Source: Actinacidiphila yeochonensis CN732 (GTDB taxonomy: Bacteria; Actinomycetota; Actinomycetes; Streptomycetales; Streptomycetaceae). From it: a stretch of 64,000 nucleotides of DNA. Under the pieces are notes generated by a model. The model was not told the DNA's origin and did no database searches. It was given only the letters and a program-made list of their open reading frames with translations. The stretch spans positions 62,001-126,000 of the forward strand of contig NZ_JQNR01000002.1 of assembly GCF_000745345.1 (NCBI RefSeq). Direction: 5' to 3'. This document shows, piece after piece, positions 8,955 through 17,357 of this stretch (within the stretch, counting starts at the first letter, position 1; every line of letters starts with the position of its first letter). The position numbers were made by a program, and so were the translations under genes.

Positions 8955-9024
8955 CCTTCAGCAACAATTCACATAAGCACAAGCTGGGACACGTGTCGGG
9001 ACACGGCGCGGAACACAGGGACAC
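8955..9024 (+). repeat. Iteron element copy 3 (diverged, same 12-12-8 spacing)
   Basis: Units start at 8987, 8999, 9011 (GAACAC variant) and 9019, exactly the 12, 12, 8 spacing of copies 1 and 2. TTCACAT lies 19 bases before the first unit, as in the other copies. It is on the other side of the parAB operon, so the partition genes are bracketed by this element. The remaining sequence to 9398 shows no gene. Confidence 0.75.
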
Positions 9025-9398
9025 GAGGGTTCCGTAGATGCCCTCGCGCCCGAGGATTGCCGTCCGCAGGCACGCACGCTCGGGGAACCCGCCGTCGGCC
9101 GAAGGCGCGTCGGCCCCCAAACTGCGCGACCCTCGTGCACTTTCGGGAATGCGGGACCCTCCCCTGCCAGCAGGCCAGCCCCCTCGGCGAACCATGCCCC
9201 CCGTCGCAATATGCCGATCTACCTGCGGATATTCGCCAATCGGGAGGTCCTGGCGTGGATGGATACCGCCAGCGCGTCAGCCTGGCGACACGCTGAAAAC
9301 TATGGGTTTGCATCAGAGATGCGCGAGGGTCGTATGATTCGCAGCACAGCGCGATAGTCTCGTGCTCACCTGCCAGTTGCCAGCGGAGGGAGATCCAA

Positions 9399-9911
9399 GT
9401 GCCGCCACGTCGTTCACCCGTGCGCAGAAACGGGACGATGTCGCAGCGCACCGTGTCCGAATGGTCCGGAGTCGGCGCGGGAACTCTCAAGAACCTGGCT
9501 CGAATCGGCCTTCTACCTGACGCAAATCAGCTGCGCCCGCACGACGTTGTCCTCGCTCAGGTGGCTGCGGCCCTCGGCGCTACGCGGTCGACGAACCGGG
9601 ATTCTCAACAGGGCGAACGCACTACGACAGCGTTCCAGCGCGACTGGGATGCCGTTCGGATAGTGATGGAACTGCTGGTCGCGGCTTCCGAGCCAGGCTC
9701 GGAAGACAAGATTCACCCGCGAACACGGCTCGTCGCCTTCCCCGAGTCAGTCGCCCTGGCGCACCAGGACTACCAACTGCTGCAGCTCAGCGAGGAGGCT
9801 CTCGCGAGCAAGCTGCCGTACCACGTCCTGCCCATCGGGACCTGGCACGAAGAGCTTCAGCAGCGCCTTGCGAACGAGTACGAAGAAGGAGCCGCCAAGG
9901 CAGCCGCATAA
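9399..9911 (+). CDS. Small helix-turn-helix regulator (MerR-like N-terminus)
   Basis: 170 residues from a GTG that follows GGAGGGAG at a good distance. The N-terminal SEWSGVGAGTLKNLARIGLL followed by PHDVVLAQVAAALG resembles the winged-helix start of MerR/AlpA-type proteins. The rest is helical and ends in a Glu/Ala-rich tail; it has no effector domain I know. It is monocistronic and ends in a hairpin. Its place between the partition and replication modules suggests control of copy number or partition, but nothing in the sequence proves it. Confidence 0.55.
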   Translation: MPPRRSPVRRNGTMSQRTVSEWSGVGAGTLKNLARIGLLPDANQLRPHDVVLAQVAAALGATRSTNRDSQQGERTTTAFQRDWDAVRIVMELLVAASEPGSEDKIHPRTRLVAFPESVALAHQDYQLLQLSEEALASKLPYHVLPIGTWHEELQQRLANEYEEGAAKAAA

Positions 9912-9918
9912 AAAAGAA

Positions 9919-9956
9919 CGGCACCCACGTACCTGCCGCAAACAGGGTGGGTGCCG
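9919..9956 (+). terminator. Hairpin terminator after the small regulator
   Basis: Perfect 10-bp stem CGGCACCCAC / GTGGGTGCCG with an 18-base loop, 8 bp after the stop codon. The A-run lies before the hairpin, so the T-tract exists only for minus-strand transcripts; the hairpin may stop transcription both ways. Confidence 0.65.
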
Positions 9957-10720
9957 GACTGATAAGGCTAGGTAGCCTCTCTCGCCATCCTTGAGGTTAC
10001 CAGCCCCCAGCCGAGTCGTCTCCACCCACCGGAGCCTCGGCTACACGTGTCTCCCTCGTCACGCTTGTGAAACTGGTAGCCCATGCCGTCTTGCCCCAGG
10101 CTGACGGCGCTCGCAAGGGGCCCTGCGTGCCCTGTCTTGCGGAAGCGCCCTCCCGGCCTGCTCCCTCGCACTACCGCTGTGCGCGCAGCTCGCCCTCTCG
10201 CGGCTGAGCCGCTGCCCGGCTGGCTGTCCCTCTACCCAGCGCCTGACTCTTTGCCACGTCATTTGGTGTGCGAGGGCCGGCGTCATACCTCGTCACGTCC
10301 CTACGCCGCCGTCCTCGAGGTCAAGGCTGCTGGCCAGCGCTGATCGTGCGCTCACGACGGGGCTAGGGGGCGCAGTTGGTGTTCTGCGCCCCCTAGCCCC
10401 GTCGAAGGGAGGTGATGCCCGCTCTATCTGAATATGTCGCGTCTGGCCCCTGTGCTTCCCCAAGCCGGCCGGACGGCGATGACGGTTTCCCTCATATCCC
10501 TCGACAGGAGCAGATCATAGCTGCCAGCCGTGGGGCTAGTTTCGTGTTGCCAAAAACGGACTCTCAGGAGTCTTCTTCGAACTACGCCCAAACATGCACA
10601 AAGAGGCCACGCTCGCTTCCTGGGTATCGGAACGCATCAGACCAGTGGTCGCCCTCACCCAGCGCGCCTAGGTCTGCCGATGCCTCAGCGTTGTCTGCGC
10701 CGTTGTTGTTGCTCCCGCGG
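9957..10720. other. Long leader/intergenic region upstream of the replication operon
   Basis: No gene is supported here. The stretch has weaker codon bias than its surroundings even where frames stay open. It contains the 21-bp hairpin at 10355-10404, a GGGAGG at 10407-10412, and small hairpins such as GACTCTCAGGAGTC near 10560. An in-frame GTG at 10412 could extend the next gene upstream, but codon use between 10412 and 10720 is not typical. It may be a structured 5' leader that controls replication gene expression. Confidence 0.5.
10355..10404 (+). promoter_or_regulatory. Perfect 21-bp inverted repeat upstream of the replication operon
   Basis: CGACGGGGCTAGGGGGCGCAG pairs without mismatch with bases 10384-10404 across an 8-base loop (TTGGTGTT). 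There is no T-run after it. It could be a terminator insulating the operon, an operator, or a counter-transcript-RNA-like copy control hairpin. A GGGAGG follows directly. Confidence 0.7.
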
Positions 10721-13212
10721 ATGCGGGAGCGTCTCTCTGACGCACTTGAGGCTCTCGTAACGGACCGATCGTTTCGTCGGCGTCCGCTGGTTGAAGCCCT
10801 GGCGGCTGTTGTCCTGCTGGCGAAGTCGCCAGCAGGCGGGTCACAACTTGAGCTTCGTGCAGGCCAGTTGGCCCGGTGGCTGGGCGTGTCTGAGTCTTGG
10901 GTCGATCACCGCGTGCTTCCTGGCCTTCGTGGTTCGGGTGCGGTGGCAACCAAGGTGGTGACCAAGACCGTCGGCGGGACTCGGCGGGTTGATGGACTGC
11001 GCTGGGAGTTGCTTCCTCTGACGGCTGCTCAGGCTCGTTGTCGCCCGGACGCTCTGGTGCTGGAGAAGCGTGAGTTGTCGGTCCTGTTGGCGTTGTGTGA
11101 GGCGTTGTTCGCGCCAGGGTGGGCGCCGGTGGGCAAGCGGGAGACGCCCGCGGGTCTACTTGGTGCTCGGCGAGGCCGGGGGGCTGCGGCGGAGCGGCTG
11201 GCCTTGCTGCGGTTGGTGCTGGCGGCCCGGCCGGATGGTCGGGTGCGGCTCGTCGGCGGGGCGGTGGCGGCTGACTACGACCGGGCGGATGCGACGGTTG
11301 CGCGACTGTTGGCGTGCTCGGTGGCAGAGGCGGCCCGGGTGGTGGACGGGCTGGTACAGCAGGGGGCGTTGGAGGTGCGGGGCAGGGGTGTGCCCGGTGC
11401 CCGGATTCGGATGGTGGTGCCGGCGGTGGCGGCCGCGCATGGCCGGGGTGCCGCGGCCGAGCTGCGGATGGTGCCCGATCTGGCCGAGGATCAGCGGGCG
11501 GAGGAGGTCGCTCCAGAAGCGGAGCGATTCTGCGCGCACTGTGCTTCGGGATTGGACGAGGCGCGGCCAGCGGAGCCGGGGGAGGGGTGGGTTCAGCAGG
11601 GGTTCTTCGATGTCGTGGACGGCGGCCTGGATGACGGGGGCGATGGTGCACTCAGGGATCAGGAGGGTGCCAAGGAGCTCTGGACCGGCCCGAAAAGTGC
11701 TTCTGACCTGGGGGAACGCGAGGACAAGGAAGGGGTCAGGGCGTCGGAGGCAGAGGCTGTTGGTGCACTGCTCCACGCCGACCACGCGTCGGTGGTTATT
11801 CAAGGTGGTTCTGGTACTGCTTCATCTCGCTTTTCCGGCGAAGCCGCGTTGGGGTTCCCACCGTTGCCGGAGCGCGCGGACGGGCGCGAGGTCGAATCCG
11901 GCGCGGGCAGGATCGGCGTGGTCGACGAGCCGGGTGATCAGGGTGGCCCGCTTCGCGGGGAACAGCAGCCGGATCGAGCGGGGGTGGGGCAGACGGCTCC
12001 CGGGCCGGTCGTCGCGAAGCCGGTCCGGTTGCGGTGGTCGTTGCCGCGGGGCTTGGAGCGGGTGCTGGACCCGGTGCAGCTGGAGTGGGCTCGGATCGGG
12101 CATGCCGGGGGCGTACCCGGGTGCGGGTGGCGCTCAAGGCCGAGTTGCAGCGGCTGGCCGGGATCGTGGGCTCGGAGCAGGCGCCGGTGGTGCTGGCCGA
12201 GCGGCTGGCCCGGCGGCTTGCTGCTCAGCACGGTGAGCGGGTGCGCGAGCCGGTCGGTTGGCTGTTGTCGCGGGGTCTGCCTCAGCGGGCGAAGTGCTAC
12301 GCGACGGCGTGCGATGACCAGGTGCGGATGGACACCGGTCTGGTGTGCCCGAGCTGCGAGCTGTTGATCGGGGACCGGCGGGCGCTGCGGCACGAGGTCG
12401 TCCAGGCCGTGGCCGCCGAGCTACCCGGCCTGGCGCCGGCCGAGGCCAAGGCGGAGGTCGAACGGAGGCTGAGCCGGGAGGTCGCCCTGCGGGCCGCGCG
12501 GGACGCCGTACGGCGCGAGCGTGCCGTGGTGGAGCGGGCGCGCCGCGAGGTGGTCTGGGCGCAGCAGCGCGAGGAACTCGAGGTAGCGAAGGCGGAGTTG
12601 GCGGCACGGGCGTGTGAGGAGTGCGGGGTGCCGGAGGCCGCTGGTCTGTGCCCGGTGTGCTCGTACAACCGCAAGGTCCGTGCGGCTGTGGAGGAGGCGG
12701 CGCAGGTCGCGGCCGCCGTGAACGGGCCGGTGAAGGATCTAGGCGTGGTGGCGGACCGGCTGGCCGTGTACCGGGTCCGGCTGGAGGGCGAAGTCGACCG
12801 CGCGACCGATCGGTTGCGGCGCGAGGGGATGCCGGAGGCCGCGGTGGCCTGGGAGGCGCAGAACCTGGCCGAGGAGCTGCTGCGGGCGGAGCGGGCCCGC
12901 GCGGTGGACGCTCTGCTGGACTCGGCGGAGGCCCAGACGGAGGCCGAACGGGTCTTCGCCATCGAGCGGGCGCGGCGCAGCGGTGAGCTGCAGGCCCGGG
13001 CGGCGTCCGAGCAGGCGCGGCAGCGCTGCGCGGAGCTCCTTCTCGCCCAGCGGCTCGGCCAGGTCAGGGCCGCGGATCGGCCGTCGGCTTCCGAGGAGGC
13101 CGTCGGTTGGCGTCAGCGGATGGTCGAGCTGGCGGCGCGTCCGCTCGACGACGAGATCCGCGTGCCGCGGCCGGCGGCGGGCGAGTGCCGACAGGCGGTG
13201 AGCGCGGCGTGA
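10721..13212 (+). CDS. Replication-operon protein with zinc motifs, split by a -1 frameshift
   Basis: Two open frames form one protein of about 830 residues. The first runs to about 12111 in the frame of base 10721; from the G5 run at 12107-12111 coding moves to the -1 frame and ends at 13212. One extra G would join them smoothly (...ARIGHAGG then RTRVRVALKAEL). The N-terminal half has winged-helix-like segments (QLARWLGVSESWVDHRVLPG; ADATVARLLACSVAEAARV). The C-terminal half has two zinc-ribbon-like Cys clusters (CYATACDDQ...CPSC and CEECGVPEAAGLCPVC), then a charged coiled coil. It is coupled by GTGA overlap to prim-pol, so it probably binds the origin or loads the primase/helicase. The start is uncertain: the ATG at 10721 lies in a hairpin loop, and the frame stays open to a GTG at 10412. 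Confidence 0.55.
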
Positions 13213-14273
13213 TCGGGGGACTGGAGTTGGCCCTGCGGTGCGCTGAGCGGGGGTGGTCGGTGCATCCGCTGCTGCCGGGGTCGAAGCGTCCGGCGGGCAA
13301 CTGCCGCAGGTGCCGGCCGCCGTCGACCGGGGCGCGCCCGCCGTGCGGCTTCCCTGATGCGGACGGGTGTGCGTGCGGTGAGGCCGGGCGGTACTGCCAC
13401 GGGGTGCGGGCGGCAACGCGGGAGCGGGAGCTGATCCACCGCTGGTGGCAAGGCCAAGACTTCGGCGTCGGCGTGGCCACGGGACCGTCCGGCCTGGTGG
13501 TGGTCGACCTCGACGACCACGACCGTCCGCCGCCGGAGCAGGCGCTGTTGCTGCCGGGCGTCGACCTGACGCAGCACCCGGACACGGAGCTGGACCGGGT
13601 GCGGACCGGGGCGGACGTGCTGGAGCTGCTGTGCCGGGTACGGCGGGCGGCCAGCCTGCTGGAGACCCCGGCGACGCTGACCGTGCAGACCCCGTCCGGC
13701 GGGATCCACCTCTGGTACCGCACCGGGGACACGAGCCGATACGTGCAGGGAGCGGGCCGGCTCGGCTGGCAGGTCGACGTACGGGCCGGCTGGTCCACCG
13801 CGGTCGCTCCCGGCACCGTCACCGCGGCCGGCCGCTACCGGATCGCCGGCCACCAGGACAGCCCGGTCCGTCTGCCGCGCTGGGTCGCACTGGAGCTGGA
13901 CCGCGTCGGACTGCGCCACCGCGACCCGGCCGCCGGCCCGCCCCACCGGGTCCGGCTTCCCCGCCCCACCCGCGAACACGGTCCGAGGGACGCCTCCGCG
14001 TACGCCGCCGCGGCGCTGCGCGGCGAACTCGAGGCGGTGGCATCGGCCCGCGCCGGCCGCAACGACCAGCTCAACCGCGCAGGTTTCCGGCTCGGGCAGC
14101 TGGTCGGGGCCGGGCTGCTGGAGCACGACCAGGTCCACCAGGCGCTCACCGACGCCGCCGAGCAGGCCGGGATCGACCCCGGCGAGGCCAAAGCCCAGTC
14201 CACCCTCCGCCGCGCACTTCAGGCGGGCATGCGCGCGCCGCGCACCATCCCGAGCCCGGGAGCACGGTCATGA
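13209..14273 (+). CDS. Primase-polymerase (bifunctional DNA primase/polymerase N-terminal family)
   Basis: 354 residues from the GTG at 13209, whose start overlaps the previous stop (GTGA). The archaeo-eukaryotic primase active-site pattern is visible: VVVDLDDHD (Asp100, Asp102) and TPSGGIHLWY (His167). The family synthesises primers and can extend them. Between residues 32 and 63 there are Cys32, 35, 46, 54, 56 and 63, a possible zinc-binding insertion. Its end overlaps the helicase start by four bases, so this is one replication operon with the gene on each side. This is the plasmid's own replication priming enzyme, as in other actinobacterial plasmids and integrative elements. Confidence 0.85.
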   Translation: MIGGLELALRCAERGWSVHPLLPGSKRPAGNCRRCRPPSTGARPPCGFPDADGCACGEAGRYCHGVRAATRERELIHRWWQGQDFGVGVATGPSGLVVVDLDDHDRPPPEQALLLPGVDLTQHPDTELDRVRTGADVLELLCRVRRAASLLETPATLTVQTPSGGIHLWYRTGDTSRYVQGAGRLGWQVDVRAGWSTAVAPGTVTAAGRYRIAGHQDSPVRLPRWVALELDRVGLRHRDPAAGPPHRVRLPRPTREHGPRDASAYAAAALRGELEAVASARAGRNDQLNRAGFRLGQLVGAGLLEHDQVHQALTDAAEQAGIDPGEAKAQSTLRRALQAGMRAPRTIPSPGARS

Positions 14274-15853
14274 ACCACCCCCTCACCTCCCGCGCCGCGC
14301 TGCCCTCCCCGACCCGAGAACCCCAACCCGCCGAACAGGCCGGCGAGGGCAGGCCGCAGGAGCCCCGCCCCGCCGAACGGGAGCCGAAACTGAACCAGGC
14401 CGACATCCTGCTGCACCTGGGCATGGACCAGTACCACCTGGTGAGCCACGACCAGACCGCGTACGCCGTCCCCGTCGACGGGCCGCCCATCGCCCGCCCG
14501 CTGCGCGCCAAGGGCGGCTTCGGCGGAACAGGCTCCCTGCGCCAACTCCTCAACCGCGCCTATGTCCTGCGCACCGGCCGGTCCCCGTCCCAGGGATGCC
14601 TGACCGACGCGATCGCCTCCATGGACGCCCTCGCCCTGGACGCCGAGGAACAGCCGGTCTGCCTGCGGATCGCCCCCGACCCGGCCGACGACCAGGCGAC
14701 CTGGCTCGACCTGGGCCGCTCCGACGGGCGCAGCGTGCTCATCGAGCCGGGCACCTGGTCGGTGACCACGCCGCCCACCGGCGAGGGCCCGCTGTGGCGG
14801 CGTACCCGGCTGACCGGCGAACTCCCGCTGCCCGAACGCGATCCGGGCGGCTGGCAGGCGGGGCTCGGGCTGCTGCGTGAGCTGTCCGCGCTGGCCGAGC
14901 CGTCCTGGCGGATGGCGGTCGCGTGGCTGCTGGCCGGCCTGAGACCCGACATGCCGCGCCCGATCGCCTACTTCAACGGGGAACGCGGCACCGCCAAGAC
15001 CACCTCCGCCCGGCAGCTGCTGCGCGTGCTCGACGGGATCCGCGCCGAGGTCCGCAACGTGCCCCGCTCCGAGGACGACGGCGCGGTCGCCGCCTCCGCC
15101 GGGTGGACCATGGGCCTGGACAACCTCGCGGGCATCCCGCAGTGGCTCTCGGACTTCCTGTGCCGGGCGGTCACCGGGGCCTCCGTTGCCAAGCGCGAGG
15201 TCTACACCGACGACGACGTCACCTCCTGGGCCTACCAGCGCCCGGTCCTGCTGACCGGCATCGACGTCGGCGCCCTGCAGCCCGACCTCGCCGAACGCCT
15301 GTTGCCCTTCACACTGGAGGCCATTGATCCCAAGGCCCGGCGCAGCGAGCACGACCTGTGGCGCAGCTACCGCGCCGCCCACGGCCGCATCCTCGGCGGC
15401 CTGCTCGACCTGGCGGCCGCGGTGTGGGCGCGCCTGCCCGACGCGGCCGACCAGCTCGACCAAAAACCGCGGATGGCCGACTGGGCCGAACTGCTGTGGG
15501 CGCTGGACCAGGTCACGGGCTGGGACACGCTGAACACCTACACCGGGTCCCAGGACGCGATCACCGACGACGTCATCGACGCCGACCCGGTCGCCACCGC
15601 GCTCACCCGCTGGTCCGCCACCGCCGGCAGCACCGAGTGGCGGGCCACCACGGGCCAAATCGACGAGGTTCTGCGACCACCGGGCCCCGTCCCCGAGACC
15701 TGGCCCAAGACCACAGCCCTGCTCTCCGCCCGCCTGACGTCCCTCGCACCGGCCTTGCGTCAACGCGGCATCGACATCCGCAAGCTGCCCCGCACGAGCG
15801 CCACCCGCGGCTTCCTCATCACCCTCAACCCCGCCTCCGGACCGCCGGCCTGA
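14270..15853 (+). CDS. P-loop replication helicase/ATPase
   Basis: 527 residues, start ATG overlapping the prim-pol stop (ATGA). A Walker A box GERGTAKTTS lies at about residues 237-246 after AYFN; downstream are GWTMGLDNLAG and QRPVLLTGID, which match Walker B and sensor positions of virus/plasmid superfamily-3-like or phage D5-like helicases acting with prim-pol. The first 40 residues are a Pro/Glu-rich flexible region. A prim-pol followed by such an ATPase is the standard replication pair of actinobacterial mobile elements. It is the last gene of the operon; the candidate origin array begins 38 bp after its stop. Confidence 0.8.
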   Translation: MNHPLTSRAALPSPTREPQPAEQAGEGRPQEPRPAEREPKLNQADILLHLGMDQYHLVSHDQTAYAVPVDGPPIARPLRAKGGFGGTGSLRQLLNRAYVLRTGRSPSQGCLTDAIASMDALALDAEEQPVCLRIAPDPADDQATWLDLGRSDGRSVLIEPGTWSVTTPPTGEGPLWRRTRLTGELPLPERDPGGWQAGLGLLRELSALAEPSWRMAVAWLLAGLRPDMPRPIAYFNGERGTAKTTSARQLLRVLDGIRAEVRNVPRSEDDGAVAASAGWTMGLDNLAGIPQWLSDFLCRAVTGASVAKREVYTDDDVTSWAYQRPVLLTGIDVGALQPDLAERLLPFTLEAIDPKARRSEHDLWRSYRAAHGRILGGLLDLAAAVWARLPDAADQLDQKPRMADWAELLWALDQVTGWDTLNTYTGSQDAITDDVIDADPVATALTRWSATAGSTEWRATTGQIDEVLRPPGPVPETWPKTTALLSARLTSLAPALRQRGIDIRKLPRTSATRGFLITLNPASGPPA

Positions 15854-15890
15854 CCTCCGGCGACCGCCCGACCGCGAACCAGTCCCCATA

Positions 15891-16363
15891 GCGTCACCGA
15901 ACCCGCCGCCGGGGCGTGCGGGCCTTCTGCATGTCCCGGCACCCCCGGCCGACCGGTCCGCACGGACCGAAGGCGCCCCCTGGGGTGCCGGCCGGCTGTC
16001 CCGGGCCGTCGCGAGCCGGGCCTGGGCGCACGTCGACGGCCGCCGAGGCGCCGGGGGCGGCCTCGCTCTGCAGGCGGTGACGCTGTGCTGACGCTGCCCA
16101 TGACGCACCCGGCGCCCGGCCCGCACGACAACGACCTGGGGTTTTCCCCTTCGGCCAGCAACCCCATGACGCTATGACGCTCTCACCCCTCATCTCTCTG
16201 AAAAAAGAGAAGGAGGAAGGGGAAGGAGTAGTGGCAAGGTGCGCCAGAGCGTCATCAGCGTCCGCCAGCCGCATCCTCGGACGGCGAAAGCGCACGTCAG
16301 CACCAGGGTCGGGGGGACGGTGCAGCGTCAGTTGGCTGCGTCACCGATGCGGCGCGCGCGTCA
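15891..16363. other. Candidate replication origin: mirrored TGACGC / GCGTCA array
   Basis: TGACGC occurs at 16078, 16089, 16101, 16167 and 16175, and its reverse complement GCGTCA at 16249, 16325, 16338 and 16358, with one more at 15891. Five direct copies therefore face four inverted copies across a purine-rich tract (about 16197-16230). The innermost pair extends to ATGACGCTCT (16174-16183) and AGAGCGTCAT (16246-16255). There is no gene here. Position directly after the prim-pol/helicase operon fits an iteron-type origin bound by the operon's first protein. Confidence 0.6.
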
Positions 16364-16390
16364 CCGCCTCTGCCGCATCCGGCGATCCGC

Positions 16391-16477
16391 TGACCTGTGA
16401 CAGCGGTCGTTGACCGATTGCCACTGAAGGCTGGTGGATGGCTATTGGTGCCATCGAAGGGTGACCGCGCAGGTCGG
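16391..16477 (+). repeat. Left terminal inverted repeat
   Basis: Starts TGACCTGTGACAGCGGTC; the first 33 bp are an exact inverted copy of 17189-17221, and similarity continues to the TGACCGCGCAGGTC block. Confidence 0.85.
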
Positions 16478-16603
16478 CGGCCCGGCGGTGCTGGTTCTGG
16501 TGCAGCGCGGCAGTGGAATTGCGGGACTTGCCGCCGTCGCTTCGCACGTCGCGAGACGATGAGGATGCTCTTCGGTGACACGGCACCCCTGTGGAGGAAC
16601 TTC

Positions 16604-17074
16604 GTGGCCAGGATCCTTCTCATCACCGACCACGTTCACGGCCCGGGGCGCCGGCGGTACTCCCCGCCCGCCGCCTCCGAAGAGAAGAGGCAGGGCGCTG
16701 TCGTCGGCCTGGCGGCGCAGCTCTATGACGCTGTCCTGGACAACTGCGCAGAGTGCCGGCAGCAACTGTTGGCCCACCTTGCGGACGATTCCGCGACCGC
16801 GGGCGTGCTGGTCGGCTGGGCCTGTCTGATCGTCTCCGAGACGTACGGCGGAGTGCCGGAGCTCCTCCTGGACGGAAACGAGCGGGACGACGCCCCTTTC
16901 CATCCGACCGCCGCGTTCCGCGCCATCGCCGGCGCCTACGAGGACACCGGATCCGACGGCGTACACGCCGCTTGCGAAGCGTGCACCGTCGAAGAACGGC
17001 TGGACGCAGCGCAGACGGCTCTCGAACTCGTCGTCGGGCTAGCCGACTTCGGCACCGACTTCATCAACCAGTGA
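16604..17074 (+). CDS. Hypothetical passenger gene of the 831-bp element
   Basis: 156 residues from a GTG preceded by GGAGG at six bases; the frame is open further upstream into the inverted repeat, but this start has by far the best ribosome site. The product begins MARILLITDHVHGPG and contains two Cys pairs (DNCAECRQQ and ACEACTVEERLD) plus acidic helical segments. There is no signal peptide, membrane segment or known catalytic motif. It is the only gene within the transposon-like element, so it is cargo rather than mobility function. I do not recognise the family; a role in plasmid physiology or a small regulatory protein is possible. Confidence 0.5.
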   Translation: MARILLITDHVHGPGRRRYSPPAASEEKRQGAVVGLAAQLYDAVLDNCAECRQQLLAHLADDSATAGVLVGWACLIVSETYGGVPELLLDGNERDDAPFHPTAAFRAIAGAYEDTGSDGVHAACEACTVEERLDAAQTALELVVGLADFGTDFINQ

Positions 17075-17134
17075 CCCCTTGCCCGAAGCATCTTGGTCTC
17101 TTGTCCACGAATGGTGACCGCGTGCCACGGCGCC

Positions 17135-17221
17135 CTGACCTGCGCGGTCATCCTTGGATGACACGATCGGCCATCCATCAGCCTTTGGTGGCAATCGGTC
17201 AACGACCGCTGTCACAGGTCA
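17135..17221 (-). repeat. Right terminal inverted repeat
   Basis: Reverse complement begins TGACCTGTGACAGCGGTC and matches the left end over 87 bp with a few mismatches after the first 33. Confidence 0.85.
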
Positions 17222-17320
17222 TCCGCCCTGTCCCCGGGCCGGGGAGACCCTCCGCCGCGCACCGGCCGAGCCCCCAGCTACGTCGCCAGGATCCCGCACT
17301 CCCGGGCGGGCAACGCGTGG

Positions 17321-17333
17321 TCTCTGTCCACAG
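17321..17333 (+). promoter_or_regulatory. TCTCTGTCCACAG motif upstream of the DUF2637 gene
   Basis: Most diverged copy of the seven-site ACTCTGTCCACAGGC motif. It ends 24 bp before the ATG at 17358, closer than the other copies. Confidence 0.5.
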
Positions 17334-17357
17334 CCGGGCCGGTGAACGCTCGGGTCC

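Larger units (their letters stand above)
16391..17221. mobile_element. 831-bp transposon-like element without transposase
   Basis: Both ends carry an 87-bp imperfect inverted repeat (16391-16477 and 17135-17221), of which the outer 33 bp are identical. TCCGC stands immediately outside each end (16386-16390 and 17222-17226), a 5-bp target duplication. The only gene inside does not look like a transposase. It is therefore a non-autonomous element mobilised in trans, with a passenger gene. Five-base duplications are typical of Tn3-type and some other families, but the terminal TGACCTGTGACAG does not let me assign one. Confidence 0.8.

Noticed and set aside
13720..13735. GGGGACACG inside the prim-pol gene as a fourth iteron
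   Set aside because: Single unit without the 12-12-8 spacing or the TTCACAT flank.
17101..17109. TTGTCCACG as a DnaA box inside the 831-bp element
   Set aside because: Single imperfect copy without context; not part of the motif set.
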